Assembly: GCA_951394045.1 (NCBI GenBank)
Contig: OX595991.1
Span: 620,001 to 684,000 of the forward strand
Length of the DNA: 64,000 nucleotides
DNA from: Nitzschia sp. DOCU1
Taxonomy: Eukaryota > Bacillariophyta > Bacillariophyceae > Bacillariales > Bacillariaceae
Direction of reading: 5' to 3'
Shown here: in pieces, positions 53,316 through 63,119 of the stretch
Numbering within the stretch: position 1 is the stretch's first letter
Layout: every line of letters begins with the position of its first letter
Notes under the pieces: model-generated
Seen by the model: the letters and a program-made list of their open reading frames with translations, nothing else
Databases searched by the model: none
Told to the model about the DNA's origin: nothing
Program-made: the position numbers and the translations under genes

Positions 53316-53824
53316 GACCTTGTATCTTTTGTGCGCCCGATGGCTGCAGCGTCTTCTTGCGAAGGGGGTCGTGGTCTCGAAAATCTTTTTCTCATGCCAA
53401 TCTCGAAATCGCTCGACGAAAGTAAATAGTGAACAGATGGGTGTCTCGGCTCGCTCGTTCCGTTCACGACTGCCCCACGTGCCGTCTGTTCCCCGGGCCA
53501 GGGGGAATCTGCTTCCGCCCGCCCCGCCCCTTTTTTATGATACCCGCGACTGTCAGTCAGTCGAATGAATCGAACGTATCAAACAAACGAATTGATTGAT
53601 TCACGCGACTACCTGGTACAGTGTTACAGGTCAAATTTGTGTGGATTTTGCACCGCCACGGTTGCATCGCGCGGTCATTGGCTCTCCTCTTAAGCACACC
53701 AGTCTCCTACCTCTCTTCTTGTTGACGATACATCGCCCCATCATACTATTACTGTACGATCAGCTAGCTACAGTAGCCGGGTAGTGCTTTTACGAGTTTG
53801 ATTCTGTACCACTTGTCAATAGGA
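53316..53824. other. Divergent promoter region (GSDH-PKD / second sulfotransferase)
   Basis: About 509 bases with a GC-rich block at 53470-53535. No gene was recognised. Confidence 0.5.
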
Positions 53825-55684
53825 ATGAAAGAAAAAGCGTGTGGCAACTATCCTACGAGTAAGGGGAGGCAGCATCAAGCAAACAAGAAAATGCCGCCAC
53901 CACCAAGACCAGCAATGACGTTGCCAAAACACAAAAAGTCGTCAAACATTCAATGGTACTTGTTGGGCATGTCCATTTTTCTCATGAGTGTCACGACGTG
54001 TTTGCGTGTCACGCTTCATTTAGTGAATCAACAATCGTCGCATCGCGAACAAGAAGGCGTGGACGGTGCCGTACCGGCTGATTTAGTGCAACATTTGCGC
54101 GCTTTGCCTAACAGTGCAAGACTGGTCCAACCCGACGATTTCATTTATGAATTCAAACCCTCCCATTGGGATTCCGCACCGATTGTATTGGAAGAGTACA
54201 AATTGATTTTCTTTGCCATTCCCAAAGTGGCATGTACAACTTTTAAACAACTCTTTCGTCGCATGACGCACTTGCAAGATTGGAAATCTCAAGATCCAAA
54301 GAAAATGTTGCCCCACAATCCAGAGACGAATGGTTTGACGTATCTTTGGAATTATACTTTGGAACAAGCCAATGATTTCATGACACGACCCGATTATACG
54401 CGTGCGATTTTTGTGCGAGATCCAAAACATCGGTTCCTGAGTGCGTTTTTAGATAAAGGTTTGGGCAATTTTGGAAACTTTATTCGTTCCAAATGTTGTC
54501 CTAGGACGTGGGCACGGACCTGGGATTGTGTGACACAAGCTCAAACCTCGTCAGGCTTTTTAGAGTTGATTCAAGAATGTTCTGATCCGCATTGGGATCC
54601 ACAAACCTTGAGGATGGAACCCAAGTATTGGCCTTATATTAATTTTGTTGGACAATTTGAACGATTAGATCAAGATGGGCCTCGACTCTTGAAGCAAATT
54701 GGTGCCTGGAAAGACTTTGGGGTGTCGGGGTGGGGACGTCATGGCAATCAAACCATTTTTCAACGCACGTCAGCATCGGATCAAACTCATACCACGGGAG
54801 CCTCCAATAAAATTTGGGAGCACTTGACACCGGATCTGGAACGAAAAATTGAAGACTATTACCATGCTGATTATCAACAACCACAATTTGGATTCACCAA
54901 AGGCAATTTGACACGAGACTTTTGGATCAAGGGCACGGACAAAATTTATGCGCAAGGACCTTGGGATGGAGCACCTGTGGTCGTGGAAAAGTACAAGCTC
55001 ATATTTTTCACGATACCACGTGTCGGAGACCAGATTTGGAAACAAGCCTTTCGACGCATGGAGGGCTTGAAAGATTGGAAGGAAACCGGTGGTCCCAAGA
55101 TGCTTCCGTTTGATCCGAACCAGAATGGATTGAAATATTTATATCATTTTCAAGCCGACGTGGCGGAACGACTCATCAAGGATCCTACTTGGACCAAAGC
55201 CATGTTTGTGAGAAATCCCAAGGATCGTTTCTTGGAAGTCTATCAGCACATGTCTACGCATCCAGAGGAACTTCGACGGCAATGTTGTCCCAACCGAGAA
55301 GGATGCGAAAATCAAGCGCAGTCCCTTGTGAGACTGCTGGACCTGACATTACGATGCAAGAGCGATCAATGGCATCCCCAAAGTCACCGGATGGAAGAAC
55401 ATTATTGGAAATACATCAACTTTTTGGGGCGAATGGAATCCGTGGAGGAGGATTCCAAGCGTCTTTTGGAAAAGATTGGGGCCTGGCAAGACATTGGCGC
55501 TTCGGGATGGGGTGACGATGGGACAGAACGAATCTTTGCCCCAACGGGACACGAGAATGATGCTGTCAATGCGGCATTAGTTTCGTACACGGCAGTAGTG
55601 GATCGATTGTTGGAGGATATCTACAAGGAAGACTTGGAAAACAAATTCTTTGAGTTTCCGAAAAAGCCCACGCCCTTGTTGTAA
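53825..55684 (+). CDS. Tandem-domain carbohydrate sulfotransferase (C-domain degenerate)
   Basis: Single exon from ATG 53825 (the longer frame starts at TTG), 619 aa. One membrane anchor (about 42-65, WYLLGMSIFLMSVTTCL) suggests a type II Golgi protein. Domain 1 (about 100-360) is intact: FFAIPKVACTTFKQLFRR and RAIFVRDPKHRFLSAFLDK. Domain 2 (about 375-610) keeps the fold but reads FFTIPRVGDQIWKQAFRR and KAMFVRNPKDRFLEVYQ, losing the CT of the 5' loop, the Asp of RDP and the downstream Ser, so it is probably inactive. Shared strings (W..YINF.G, GASGWG or GVSGWG) tie it to the gene at 46302-48236. Substrate unknown. Confidence 0.85.
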   Translation: MKEKACGNYPTSKGRQHQANKKMPPPPRPAMTLPKHKKSSNIQWYLLGMSIFLMSVTTCLRVTLHLVNQQSSHREQEGVDGAVPADLVQHLRALPNSARLVQPDDFIYEFKPSHWDSAPIVLEEYKLIFFAIPKVACTTFKQLFRRMTHLQDWKSQDPKKMLPHNPETNGLTYLWNYTLEQANDFMTRPDYTRAIFVRDPKHRFLSAFLDKGLGNFGNFIRSKCCPRTWARTWDCVTQAQTSSGFLELIQECSDPHWDPQTLRMEPKYWPYINFVGQFERLDQDGPRLLKQIGAWKDFGVSGWGRHGNQTIFQRTSASDQTHTTGASNKIWEHLTPDLERKIEDYYHADYQQPQFGFTKGNLTRDFWIKGTDKIYAQGPWDGAPVVVEKYKLIFFTIPRVGDQIWKQAFRRMEGLKDWKETGGPKMLPFDPNQNGLKYLYHFQADVAERLIKDPTWTKAMFVRNPKDRFLEVYQHMSTHPEELRRQCCPNREGCENQAQSLVRLLDLTLRCKSDQWHPQSHRMEEHYWKYINFLGRMESVEEDSKRLLEKIGAWQDIGASGWGDDGTERIFAPTGHENDAVNAALVSYTAVVDRLLEDIYKEDLENKFFEFPKKPTPLL

Positions 55685-56015
55685 AGAGGGATGTCGAACC
55701 GAGCCCCGTACCGTTCGTCGAATCGGGCCTTGCATACTACCACATAGTATGTTCGTTTTCGACAGTGTAAGACCAACTGGTGCATCCCCCCGAACCTTGC
55801 AGGGAGCCGGGTTATTGCGCCTCTACCGGTGGCCGCGACTTTAAACGCCACGACCCGACAGACCAAGCGATAGTCAGGTCCATGCATGTCATAATCGAAA
55901 TTTGGGTGTCTCGTCAAAGACTACTGACAACATCGCCGTGCTAACTGTTAAGTCTATAAAATTTCCAGTACGCCTTGCCAGCGTTATACAGTTGTTGGAA
56001 TGGGTACAGTATCCT
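55685..56015. other. Convergent intergenic region
   Basis: 331 bases between convergent genes; it holds both 3' UTRs. A 98-codon antisense frame at 55621-55917 begins in this region but has no family resemblance. Confidence 0.5.
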
Positions 56016-57777
56016 CTACGAGCTTTCGGAATTCTCCGTAATGTCTGCCACGCCGGTATCGGCAAGAATATTCGCCTCGGCATCATCGTCGACTCTTAGA
56101 TCCATAATCTCTTCGTCGTCATTGTCGTCATCGAAATGGTTCACAAAAGGCAATTTGGGCCTTGGTGATTCGGGGGCAGCTTCGACGTCATCTTCGTCCC
56201 GGGGGTTCATAATCTCGTCGTCACTATCATCCTGAAAATCACCAACAAAAGGCAGCTTAGGCCTTGGCGATTCGGGGACGGCGGTTTCATTTCCTGTGCC
56301 CGAAGCGTCACCTTCGAATGTTCCGTCGGCACTAGCATCTTCGTCTTCTTCTTTGGGCGTCTCGCCTAGGACTGGATGTGTGGACGATGCGAGGGTATTT
56401 CCGTCATGGACGGTAGTTTCATCCACCGTTGGTGACGTTACACAAGATTCGTCGTCGCCGGTGCGTTTTTGCTTGGCGGCCAATACTGCGAAAGCTGCTG
56501 CTCCGACTGCTGCTCCGGCTGCAGCCGACGTTGGTGATTCCATAGATTCGGCCGAACCCACCGACGGCGGTTCCCACGTTGGAGACTGAGAATTGAGGCC
56601 TTCAATGCCATCGCCGCCCTTCGCGTATAGAGCCTCGCCCGCCATCAAACCCGTCTTCAAGTCTTCCGATATTCCTTTCTTATTAAGACGGGATCGATAC
56701 CAGATCATGCTCGAAATGAGAAAGGCAAGAACTGCCGCCACGATGTACAAAATCTTATCCGTCGTCAAACCTTGTTCGCCAACTCTAAACGCTGGGACGT
56801 CAGTCACATTGCACCCAATCAACGTGAGACATGTTTGGCAGACAGGGCAGTCATCTGGACACTGGCTTCCATCGTCGCATTCAAGAAGGCCGGCTGAAAG
56901 CAGCTCTTCTGCAAAAGAACAATTGCAACTATCCAGCGAGTGCTTGTCCGTGCACGAAAGAGCAAGATCCCAAACCCAAAGGTTTTTGTAGGTACCACAC
57001 TGAACCGCGAGCGGAGAAGAGACATTGTTAAATACGTGTTATAAGCATACCAATAGTGTCGATCTTGCGGAACCTACCTGTGTCACATTGAAATTTTCAT
57101 ATACATCAGAGTCTGTGCCGTTGAGAACATCTTCGTTCGTCACCACGACCTCGTAGGAATCATTGTCGTCACCACCATTGTTATCTTGACCGTTACCATT
57201 ATCTTCCCCGTCACCATTTCCATTGCCATTACTATCACCGTCTTCACTAGTATATTCATGGACTTCCGTCCTGATGGAAGGACAGTGGTTAGTCGTCGAT
57301 GACTTCAACGATCTCACGCCATACGCAGTAGACGTCACCATACTTACAAATCATCTCCATATGATTGGTCAGCATTGTCACTACTTCCATCATCTGGGAC
57401 CGTATATGAGCATTCAGGAGCGGCGCCATAATATCCCCAAGCGTCAGCAAGTTCCTCGTTAGTATAGGCGAGGCAACCAATATACGACGAGTGATGATGT
57501 GAATGCGAGTGTGGATGAGGAAGCCCTGGCAAAGCTGCATGAACAATAAGAGAAGAGAAGATCAGTTATTGGAAAAATGGGATAGAGTAGATACCAGGAA
57601 TTAGCACTCACCTCTCCGATATTGACTTGTCGGTCGAGAAAGCTCATCGTACTTGGAGCCACGAAGTTTTAATCCGGAGTCTCGACTGTTGACGGCATTT
57701 TTAGCTAAGGCCGTGGCGATTCGGGCAAATCCTACGCTAAGAGCGAGTAATGTTGTATTGAAGAGATTCGGTTTCAT
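56016..57777 (-). CDS. Diatom-type single-pass membrane protein with repeated acidic tail
   Basis: Exons 57777-57612, 57534-57348, 57270-57078 and 56999-56016, all with GT..AG introns and consistent phase, encode 509 aa. Signal peptide (LLALSVGFARIATALA), then a His-rich stretch (LPHPHSHSHHH), an Asn/Gly/Asp-rich region (about 130-165), a Cys-rich extracytosolic region (about 183-245; CNCSF, CPDDCPVCQTC), one transmembrane segment (about 258-280; ILYIVAAVLAFLISSMIWY), and a long acidic cytosolic tail with two copies of ESPRPKLPFV each followed by an acidic block with DDEIM or DDEEIM. I recognise no catalytic domain; a surface receptor, adhesion or wall-associated role is possible. The tail repeats could be short linear binding motifs. 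Exon structure was derived by eye. Confidence 0.75.
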
Positions 57778-58433
57778 TGTTGTCGACTGATTTCTATTGC
57801 TTGGCCTGTATTCGATAGCAGTTGGAAGGACTGATCCGTTTTGTGGGCACAGAAAATGTGGAGGCTGTACCCGATTTTTCTCCGATTTCCCTCATTCTAC
57901 TCATGAAAATCGCAACCTGGCCTATCTAGGAGTGTCGAGGTGCGTTTTGTGGTTGCGTGTCTCTAAGTAACCTTAATATATAACATACATTGACGTATAC
58001 TGCGACACCTAACTACAATGTGAGCGGGAAGTTCAACGCACCCATCATGCCAAAACCACATGAGTACGTCGGAAGCAAAAATCTGCATACCGATGGTTTC
58101 AATGCGCACAATTTTCTCTAAGAGAAAGGAATAGCCTTGGCTTGGAATCAACATGTCAGTTGACGCCTTCTTACGAACCCATCTTGAGTCTTGACAAAGT
58201 AGTGAGGTCGTATGTCAGTATCCTTTCTGTGAGTATGCAGAAAGGGCATGCGTCCATGTGCACGGAGTCAACAAAATCGCTTACACGCACCAAATCTCTC
58301 CGATGGTTCTGGCGAGCCAAGCTACTACGAGCTAGAATGAATAGACAACTATTCATGATAGTTTGTTTGTGAGTCTATCACAAACTACCGTAACGTACAA
58401 AGTTAGCCTGGTATTGTGTCTATTCACTTGAAT
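57778..58433. other. Intergenic region
   Basis: About 656 bases between two minus-strand genes; upstream region of the membrane-protein gene and 3' UTR of FtsY. Short frames at 57963-58372 are mutually overlapping and were not accepted. Confidence 0.5.
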
Positions 58434-59917
58434 CTATTGCTTTCCTTTGTTTCGCTTGTTCTTCCTCTTGGTCGTCGTCTTCTGAGGAATCGTAGGAGGC
58501 GGTCGATTTGGTAGTGATCCACCGCTGCCACCCATTGAAACGGGCTCTTTCTTGTTTTTGATTAGAGGGGTCCGACCTGCTCGCTCCTTGCGGAGTGTTT
58601 CCAGTCTAGAGGCCAACATTTTTCCTTCTGAAGTGCTTGATTTGCCACCAGCAGCCCCAATTCCAAGCAAGCCATCAACGAATCTCTCGGGCTCGAACTG
58701 CAAAAATCCCGATGTGAGCAATCAAAGCGCGCATCTCAAGCGTAACAAGATTCGGAACTTACATCTCGTAGATCCTCAAGTCCTTCTCCAACACCAATGA
58801 GCTTGACGGGTAGATTCAACTCTCGGCTTACTGCCACTACACTACCACCTCGTGCACTCCCATCTAGCTTTGTGAGGATCAAACCAGTCAAGCCGACCTC
58901 CTTGTCCCAGACTTTTGCCGAGTCCAGCGCCATACGACCTTGAGCTGCATCCAATACCAACAGCGACTCGTGGGGAACATTTTCGTTTGGAATAGGTTTA
59001 CCATCGTCACCTGTTTCCACCGACATTCGTTTCTTGATGACATTTTTCATCTTGACGAGTTCAGCTGTTAATGCGTCATTGTTGCTCAACCGTCCAGAAG
59101 TATCCACCAAAAGAACATCATACTTTTCTGCAATCGCCTTATCTAATGCACCATACAGTACAGCGGCCGGTGATTTGGTCATTTCCGAAGGACCGAACAA
59201 GTCTACTTCGGCTCGATCAGCCCACTGCTGGAGCTGTTCGACGGCTCCAGCACGGAACGTATCACACGCAGCCATCAACACGGTTTGATTTCCTTCGGTC
59301 CGAAGACGATGAGCTAGTTTTCCAATAGTAGTAGTTTTTCCCATACCATTTGCACCAAGAATAAAGAGTACAGTCGGAAACTTGTCGTCAGGCCCCGCGA
59401 ATCGAATGGCACTGTTATCCAAGTTCAAGATTTCAATTAATTTTCCCCGCATGACACTCAACAAATCGTCACGCGACAAAAATTTGGTCGAATCCTCCCG
59501 CAACGACTTGACCTCTTCCACGATATCCTCAGCAGTCGCCGCGCCCAAATCTGCTTGTAGCAAAGTATCTTGTAAATCTTCCAAAGCATCTTCCGATCCA
59601 GTGTAGATGGCTTCTAAATTCGCCAAGAGTCGATTGCGGCTCTTGGCTAGCCCCGCAGCAAACGCCTGATTGGTTTGTTGGGTGTACACTGCAGCATCCA
59701 TCAAACCAGCACCGAGCTTTCCTTTGTAAGCAGCATCGGACAGCTTTGAGAGTTGTTCCAGCCCTTCTTCGCTTCTCTTTTTGAAAAAGTCAAAGACCAT
59801 GTTCAATTCCGTCGTAGACGACGGCGAATTTTGGATCCCCACAAGTTTGGGTGCAAAGGCATTTACACTCGTGGCCAGGAGCAATACAAGACATGTTCGA
59901 TAACGTGAATTCATCAT
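58434..59917 (-). CDS. cpFtsY: Plastid signal-recognition-particle receptor FtsY
   Basis: Exons 59917-58763 and 58697-58434 (65-bp intron) encode 472 aa. Signal peptide LVLLLATSVNA followed by FAP gives the diatom plastid motif. The N domain (about 55-165) leads to the G domain: GANGMGKTTTIGKLA (G1, about residue 190), DTFRAGAVEQLQQWA, LLVDTSGRL (G3), LTGLILTKLDGSARGG (G4) and LIGVGEGLEDLRD followed by FEPERFVDGLLG in exon 2. This DLRDFEPE.FV..LLG ending is diagnostic of FtsY rather than SRP54. The product docks cpSRP at the thylakoid for insertion of light-harvesting proteins. A basic tail of about 70 residues beyond the usual FtsY end (KRKNKRNKGKQ) is unusual. Confidence 0.93.
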
Positions 59918-60370
59918 TGTAGCATGTCAACTGTGTAGTGATAAGATTATGGGGTGGACGTTTTTCGCCGTCATGTCAGGGATAGCGCCATTTTCGTCTC
60001 TCTACTAGCTTCAGAGATGATGATGTGTTGCTGGTGGGTGTCATCGAATAGAGAGCACAATCGACGACTTACGTCACACGTCCGTACTGCTGTCCTTGCC
60101 GAGGGCATCTCATGACGTCGTGCGAGTCCAAGGGCATATGACTCCTGTCATTTTTTGTGGCACGCGCAAAAGGAATCCTTTTTGTGTGTGTGAACGAAGA
60201 AGATTGAAAATGGCGGTCGGAACGCGGCGGCGGCGTTTGGATGCTTCGCAAAGAACGCAAAGATCACATGGATCACATCTCTCGTATCTCGTCGCAACTA
60301 TAGCACTATTCAAAAGGACTACAATTCCTCACCCCCAGCCTACCACGTTAAAGCAAAGCATCTGATCATC
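59918..60370. other. Divergent promoter region (FtsY / CD38-like)
   Basis: 453 bases with presumed promoters for both genes; TGACGT-type half sites occur at 60071 and 60112. No gene was recognised. Confidence 0.5.
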
Positions 60371-61453
60371 ATGCCTCGAAATTGCCATGGGAGTCCCCGT
60401 TTGCCGTTTGCCTGGTGGTTCTCATTCGCATGCGTATCTTTTTCGCCATTCTTATTCGTGGCTGGAGCCAAAATGGAATTTCTCAAGGAGATTCTCATGG
60501 GACGATGCTATTATAATCCTCCTACAGGAATTGCTGGCTCGTGTCCCTCCGTGGTGGACTACATTGTCGCGGGTCTGGAAGGGCATTTGGACGAGTCCAT
60601 TACGTCAGCGACCTTTTCGAGTTATCTTGCAGGTGCCAATTTCCGTCCTACCAACAACAACAATCAAGGTCTCTTTTGGCTCCAGGGAGAAAGTAGCAGT
60701 AGTTCAATGGTACTGCCCCCCCCAGGATGGAATACTCCGGAAATGACGCCTGGTGGAGCTTTGATGGACGGACTGTATTTCTGTGGCATTGATCTACGGC
60801 AGGATTGTCCACGTATCAGCGGAGCTAGCACGGTATTTTGGACCAATGCCTATCGAGCCTATGCCAATCAAGTGCGAAATCAAGTTCATGTCATTGTGGA
60901 AAAGGGGGCGTTCCTGACTCCATTTTTGGATGCCATTCCGAATTTTTCCGCAGACGTACTTTCGGCGGTGACATTGTATGCAACAGACTGTCAATCGGGA
61001 GAAGTTTTGACCGTCACGGGGGCTTTTCGAGAGGCCTTTAACAAGTCATCCTCGTCATCTTCGAGTGCCATGATTGGGATTTCTTGTAGCGAGAATCTAG
61101 ACACGTTAGCAATTTGTCAAGATCCAACGTCAGCGGCATGTCAGTGCTTGACTCGTCCGGTGGAACCACCAAAACCCATTGGGCCTGATTCTGTGGTTGT
61201 CAATGTGACTGTAGAAGTGACAGATACAATGTTGACTCAAATCCCAAATGTTAGTACCGGTACAACCGCAATGACAGTCCAACACAATGACACAACAAGG
61301 TCCAACAAGGCCTTGGTTTGCTGGGTACTTGTATTGATTGTCTTTTTCCTGGGACTCTGTTACGCCCTAGTATGGAGGAGACGACAAGAAATGAAGGGGT
61401 ACCAAGCCATTCCGGTGCATGTAGCCAAGAAACCTTCGATGGCGCAACAATAA
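60371..61453 (+). CDS. CD38/ADP-ribosyl-cyclase-like type I membrane protein
   Basis: Single exon, 360 aa, with signal peptide (WWFSFACVSFSPFLFVAGA) and one C-terminal membrane span (about 313-335; WVLVLIVFFLGLCYALVW). The luminal domain matches the CD38 family in order: GRCYYNP (about 44), SCPSVVDYIVAG, GLFWLQGE (Trp103), EMTPGGALMDGLYFCG (Glu124, Asp133, Cys138), QDCPR with STVFWTNAYRAYA (Trp157), VHVIVEKG, then ISCSENL and the closing Cys cluster. Compared by eye with CD38, counterparts of W125, E146, D155 and W189 are present. The region of catalytic E226 reads FLDAIPNF, with no Glu. Family members make cyclic ADP-ribose or hydrolyse NAD. Activity here is doubtful because of the missing Glu. 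Seven or more cysteines suggest disulfides. Confidence 0.7.
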   Translation: MPRNCHGSPRLPFAWWFSFACVSFSPFLFVAGAKMEFLKEILMGRCYYNPPTGIAGSCPSVVDYIVAGLEGHLDESITSATFSSYLAGANFRPTNNNNQGLFWLQGESSSSSMVLPPPGWNTPEMTPGGALMDGLYFCGIDLRQDCPRISGASTVFWTNAYRAYANQVRNQVHVIVEKGAFLTPFLDAIPNFSADVLSAVTLYATDCQSGEVLTVTGAFREAFNKSSSSSSSAMIGISCSENLDTLAICQDPTSAACQCLTRPVEPPKPIGPDSVVVNVTVEVTDTMLTQIPNVSTGTTAMTVQHNDTTRSNKALVCWVLVLIVFFLGLCYALVWRRRQEMKGYQAIPVHVAKKPSMAQQ

Positions 61454-61833
61454 CAACGGGGCGAGTCGTCTATATTGACTTGAGAACGATGAATTGATAG
61501 ACTCGTTGAGTCAATGAATCTCGCTCAAACTATTTGCATCAATAACTACTACTCTTATAATTGTACAATGAGCCGAAAGTCACCTACTGTAGCGATACAA
61601 GGTTTTTGCATTGATATTGCTGCCAGACATTGGTCGATAGTTGACTCGGGGGGAGAGGGGGCGCGCGCTTTACGAGATCTACGTGAGCAGTTTTTGACAT
61701 TGTCAACATGCCAGAAGGGCAAAGGGCTTGTTTTATAAGAGTAAGTCCAGTCAACTAACTCTCCTAGATGCTAGTGCGGAGCGTCCCCTCATCATCGCAT
61801 CCAATAAAGCAAGGACGCTCCTTTCTAATCGGG

Positions 61834-61861
61834 GCGCGCGTGCGCGCGCGTGCGTACGTGT
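61834..61861. repeat. Alternating GC/GT tract (Z-DNA-prone)
   Basis: A run of about 28 bases of near-perfect purine-pyrimidine alternation (GCGCGCGTGCGCGCGCGTGC, then GTACGTGT), the kind of sequence that favours left-handed DNA. No coding content. Confidence 0.6.
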
Positions 61862-62461
61862 TTTGGGCGATGCCCTCCGCAACTTGAGCGGTACGGAAAC
61901 TTTTGCGATTTTTCATGTCCCGGATTTAAGGGTTTTTTGTCCGCGAAATCGCGCGCTGTGATTGGTGTAGACGTGTCACAACTATAATTAAATTTAAATT
62001 TCAAGCGTATGTGTGATGATATGTAGTTTTATGTGCGTGGTCATTTAAAGGCGATGTGATTGGACAATTTTCATGTTCGCGTCGTCGCGCATGGAACACA
62101 AGACATTGTTTAGGACATCGATAATTATTGACGCTCTGCTCCCGCTTTTTCGCGCATTGCTGTTGACGAGCCGATGGCGAATGGACGACGACGATGGACC
62201 ATGATCATCGATACCAAGAGATGAGGATGATGACCCGACGGTTCGTTTTGGTCCCGACGAAACGAAGTAGGAGCACCAACTGCGAATTGATCAATCATGC
62301 TAGTCGCAGAACAATTGACGCCGCGCGCTCGATCGGTTCACCGAGTGCTGACCAATGGTGGTCTAAGAAGTCGAATAGCGGTAGGACTACTTGGAGTCAT
62401 TTGTATGGCTCATAACCTATTTACAGCGCAGGTCAATCGCGTCCGTGCAAAACACCTCCCC

Positions 62462-62706
62462 GAGCAATTCACTATCACCCGCAACGAGCAATCAACTAAC
62501 ACCCGTCTCTACCAAGTTTTAGGTGCTGAACCCTCACGAGCAATCAACTAGCACCAGGTTTGGGTTTTGGCTGTAGGTACCAATGCAGTAGTGTCCGTAC
62601 ATGACCCACCCTGAGCAATCAACTATCACCCGGAACGAGCTATCAACTAACACCCGTCTATACCAACTTTAGGGGCTGAACCCCCACGATCAATTAACTA
62701 ACACTA
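62462..62706 (+). repeat. 151-bp tandem duplication carrying six 19-mer repeats
   Basis: Two units offset by 150-151 bp. Each holds three degenerate copies of GAGCAATCAACTAACACCC: 62462-62480, 62486-62504, 62538-62556, and 62613-62631, 62637-62655, 62688-62706. Spacing within units is 24 and about 52 bp. Between copies the units also share GTCT(C/A)TACCAA, TAGG(T/G)GCTGAACCC and GGTTTGGGTTT-like strings. Function unknown. Confidence 0.85.
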
Positions 62707-62824
62707 TGTTTGGGTTTGGGTGGTATGTAACATTGTTACTTGTCCATAGTTCCTTGCTTACTCACACTACTATACAGGTATTGATGGCCCCAGTGGCCTG
62801 AGCGCCCGCCTTACCGCGCCGGTA

Positions 62825-62870
62825 CGATAGAAAACGGAGCGCCAACCAACCCACGCTCCGTTTTCTATCG
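62825..62870. repeat. Perfect 17-bp inverted repeat (hairpin)
   Basis: CGATAGAAAACGGAGCG at 62825-62841 is exactly complementary to 62854-62870, with a 12-base CA-rich loop. It could be a hairpin transcript, a small mobile-element end pair or a recombination footprint. No neighbouring gene explains it. Confidence 0.85.
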
Positions 62871-63119
62871 CTCCCGCGTTACACTTATATAGTTGCCTTG
62901 TCAGCAATGTACTATGGTTGTCAGATTTCTTCTGTCCCAACAAGGAAAGCACTGATCGGGTCGTGAGGCAAACGCGTTACTATTTCCTTGGGTACGAAAT
63001 TTGAGGTTTGGCACTTTGCGTTCACAGGAGTCGTGCGGTACATGTAGTCGCGCGACTTCGGCGGGAAAACACCCATTCTTCAGAAATCATTGCGCGAATT
63101 CTTTCGAAGGTAGCGCAAA

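Larger units (their letters stand above)
61454..63119. other. Gene-poor stretch with repeats and hairpin
   Basis: About 1.67 kb without a convincing gene. It contains an alternating purine-pyrimidine tract (61834-61861), an AT-rich block (61980-62015), a 151-bp tandem duplication with six 19-mers (62462-62706) and a perfect hairpin (62825-62870), each listed separately. Confidence 0.55.

Noticed and set aside
55621..55917. 98-codon antisense frame overlapping the second sulfotransferase 3' end
   Set aside because: Overlaps real coding sequence and a 3' UTR and has no recognisable domain.
62462..62706. CRISPR array or plasmid-type replication origin
   Set aside because: Repeats are degenerate with irregular short spacing, the DNA is nuclear eukaryotic, and there are no cas or rep genes.
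62785..62825. tRNA-like string (CCTGAGCGCCCGCCTTAC)
   Set aside because: Resembles a D-arm/anticodon-arm, but the anticodon stem is imperfect and no GGTTCRA T-arm follows.
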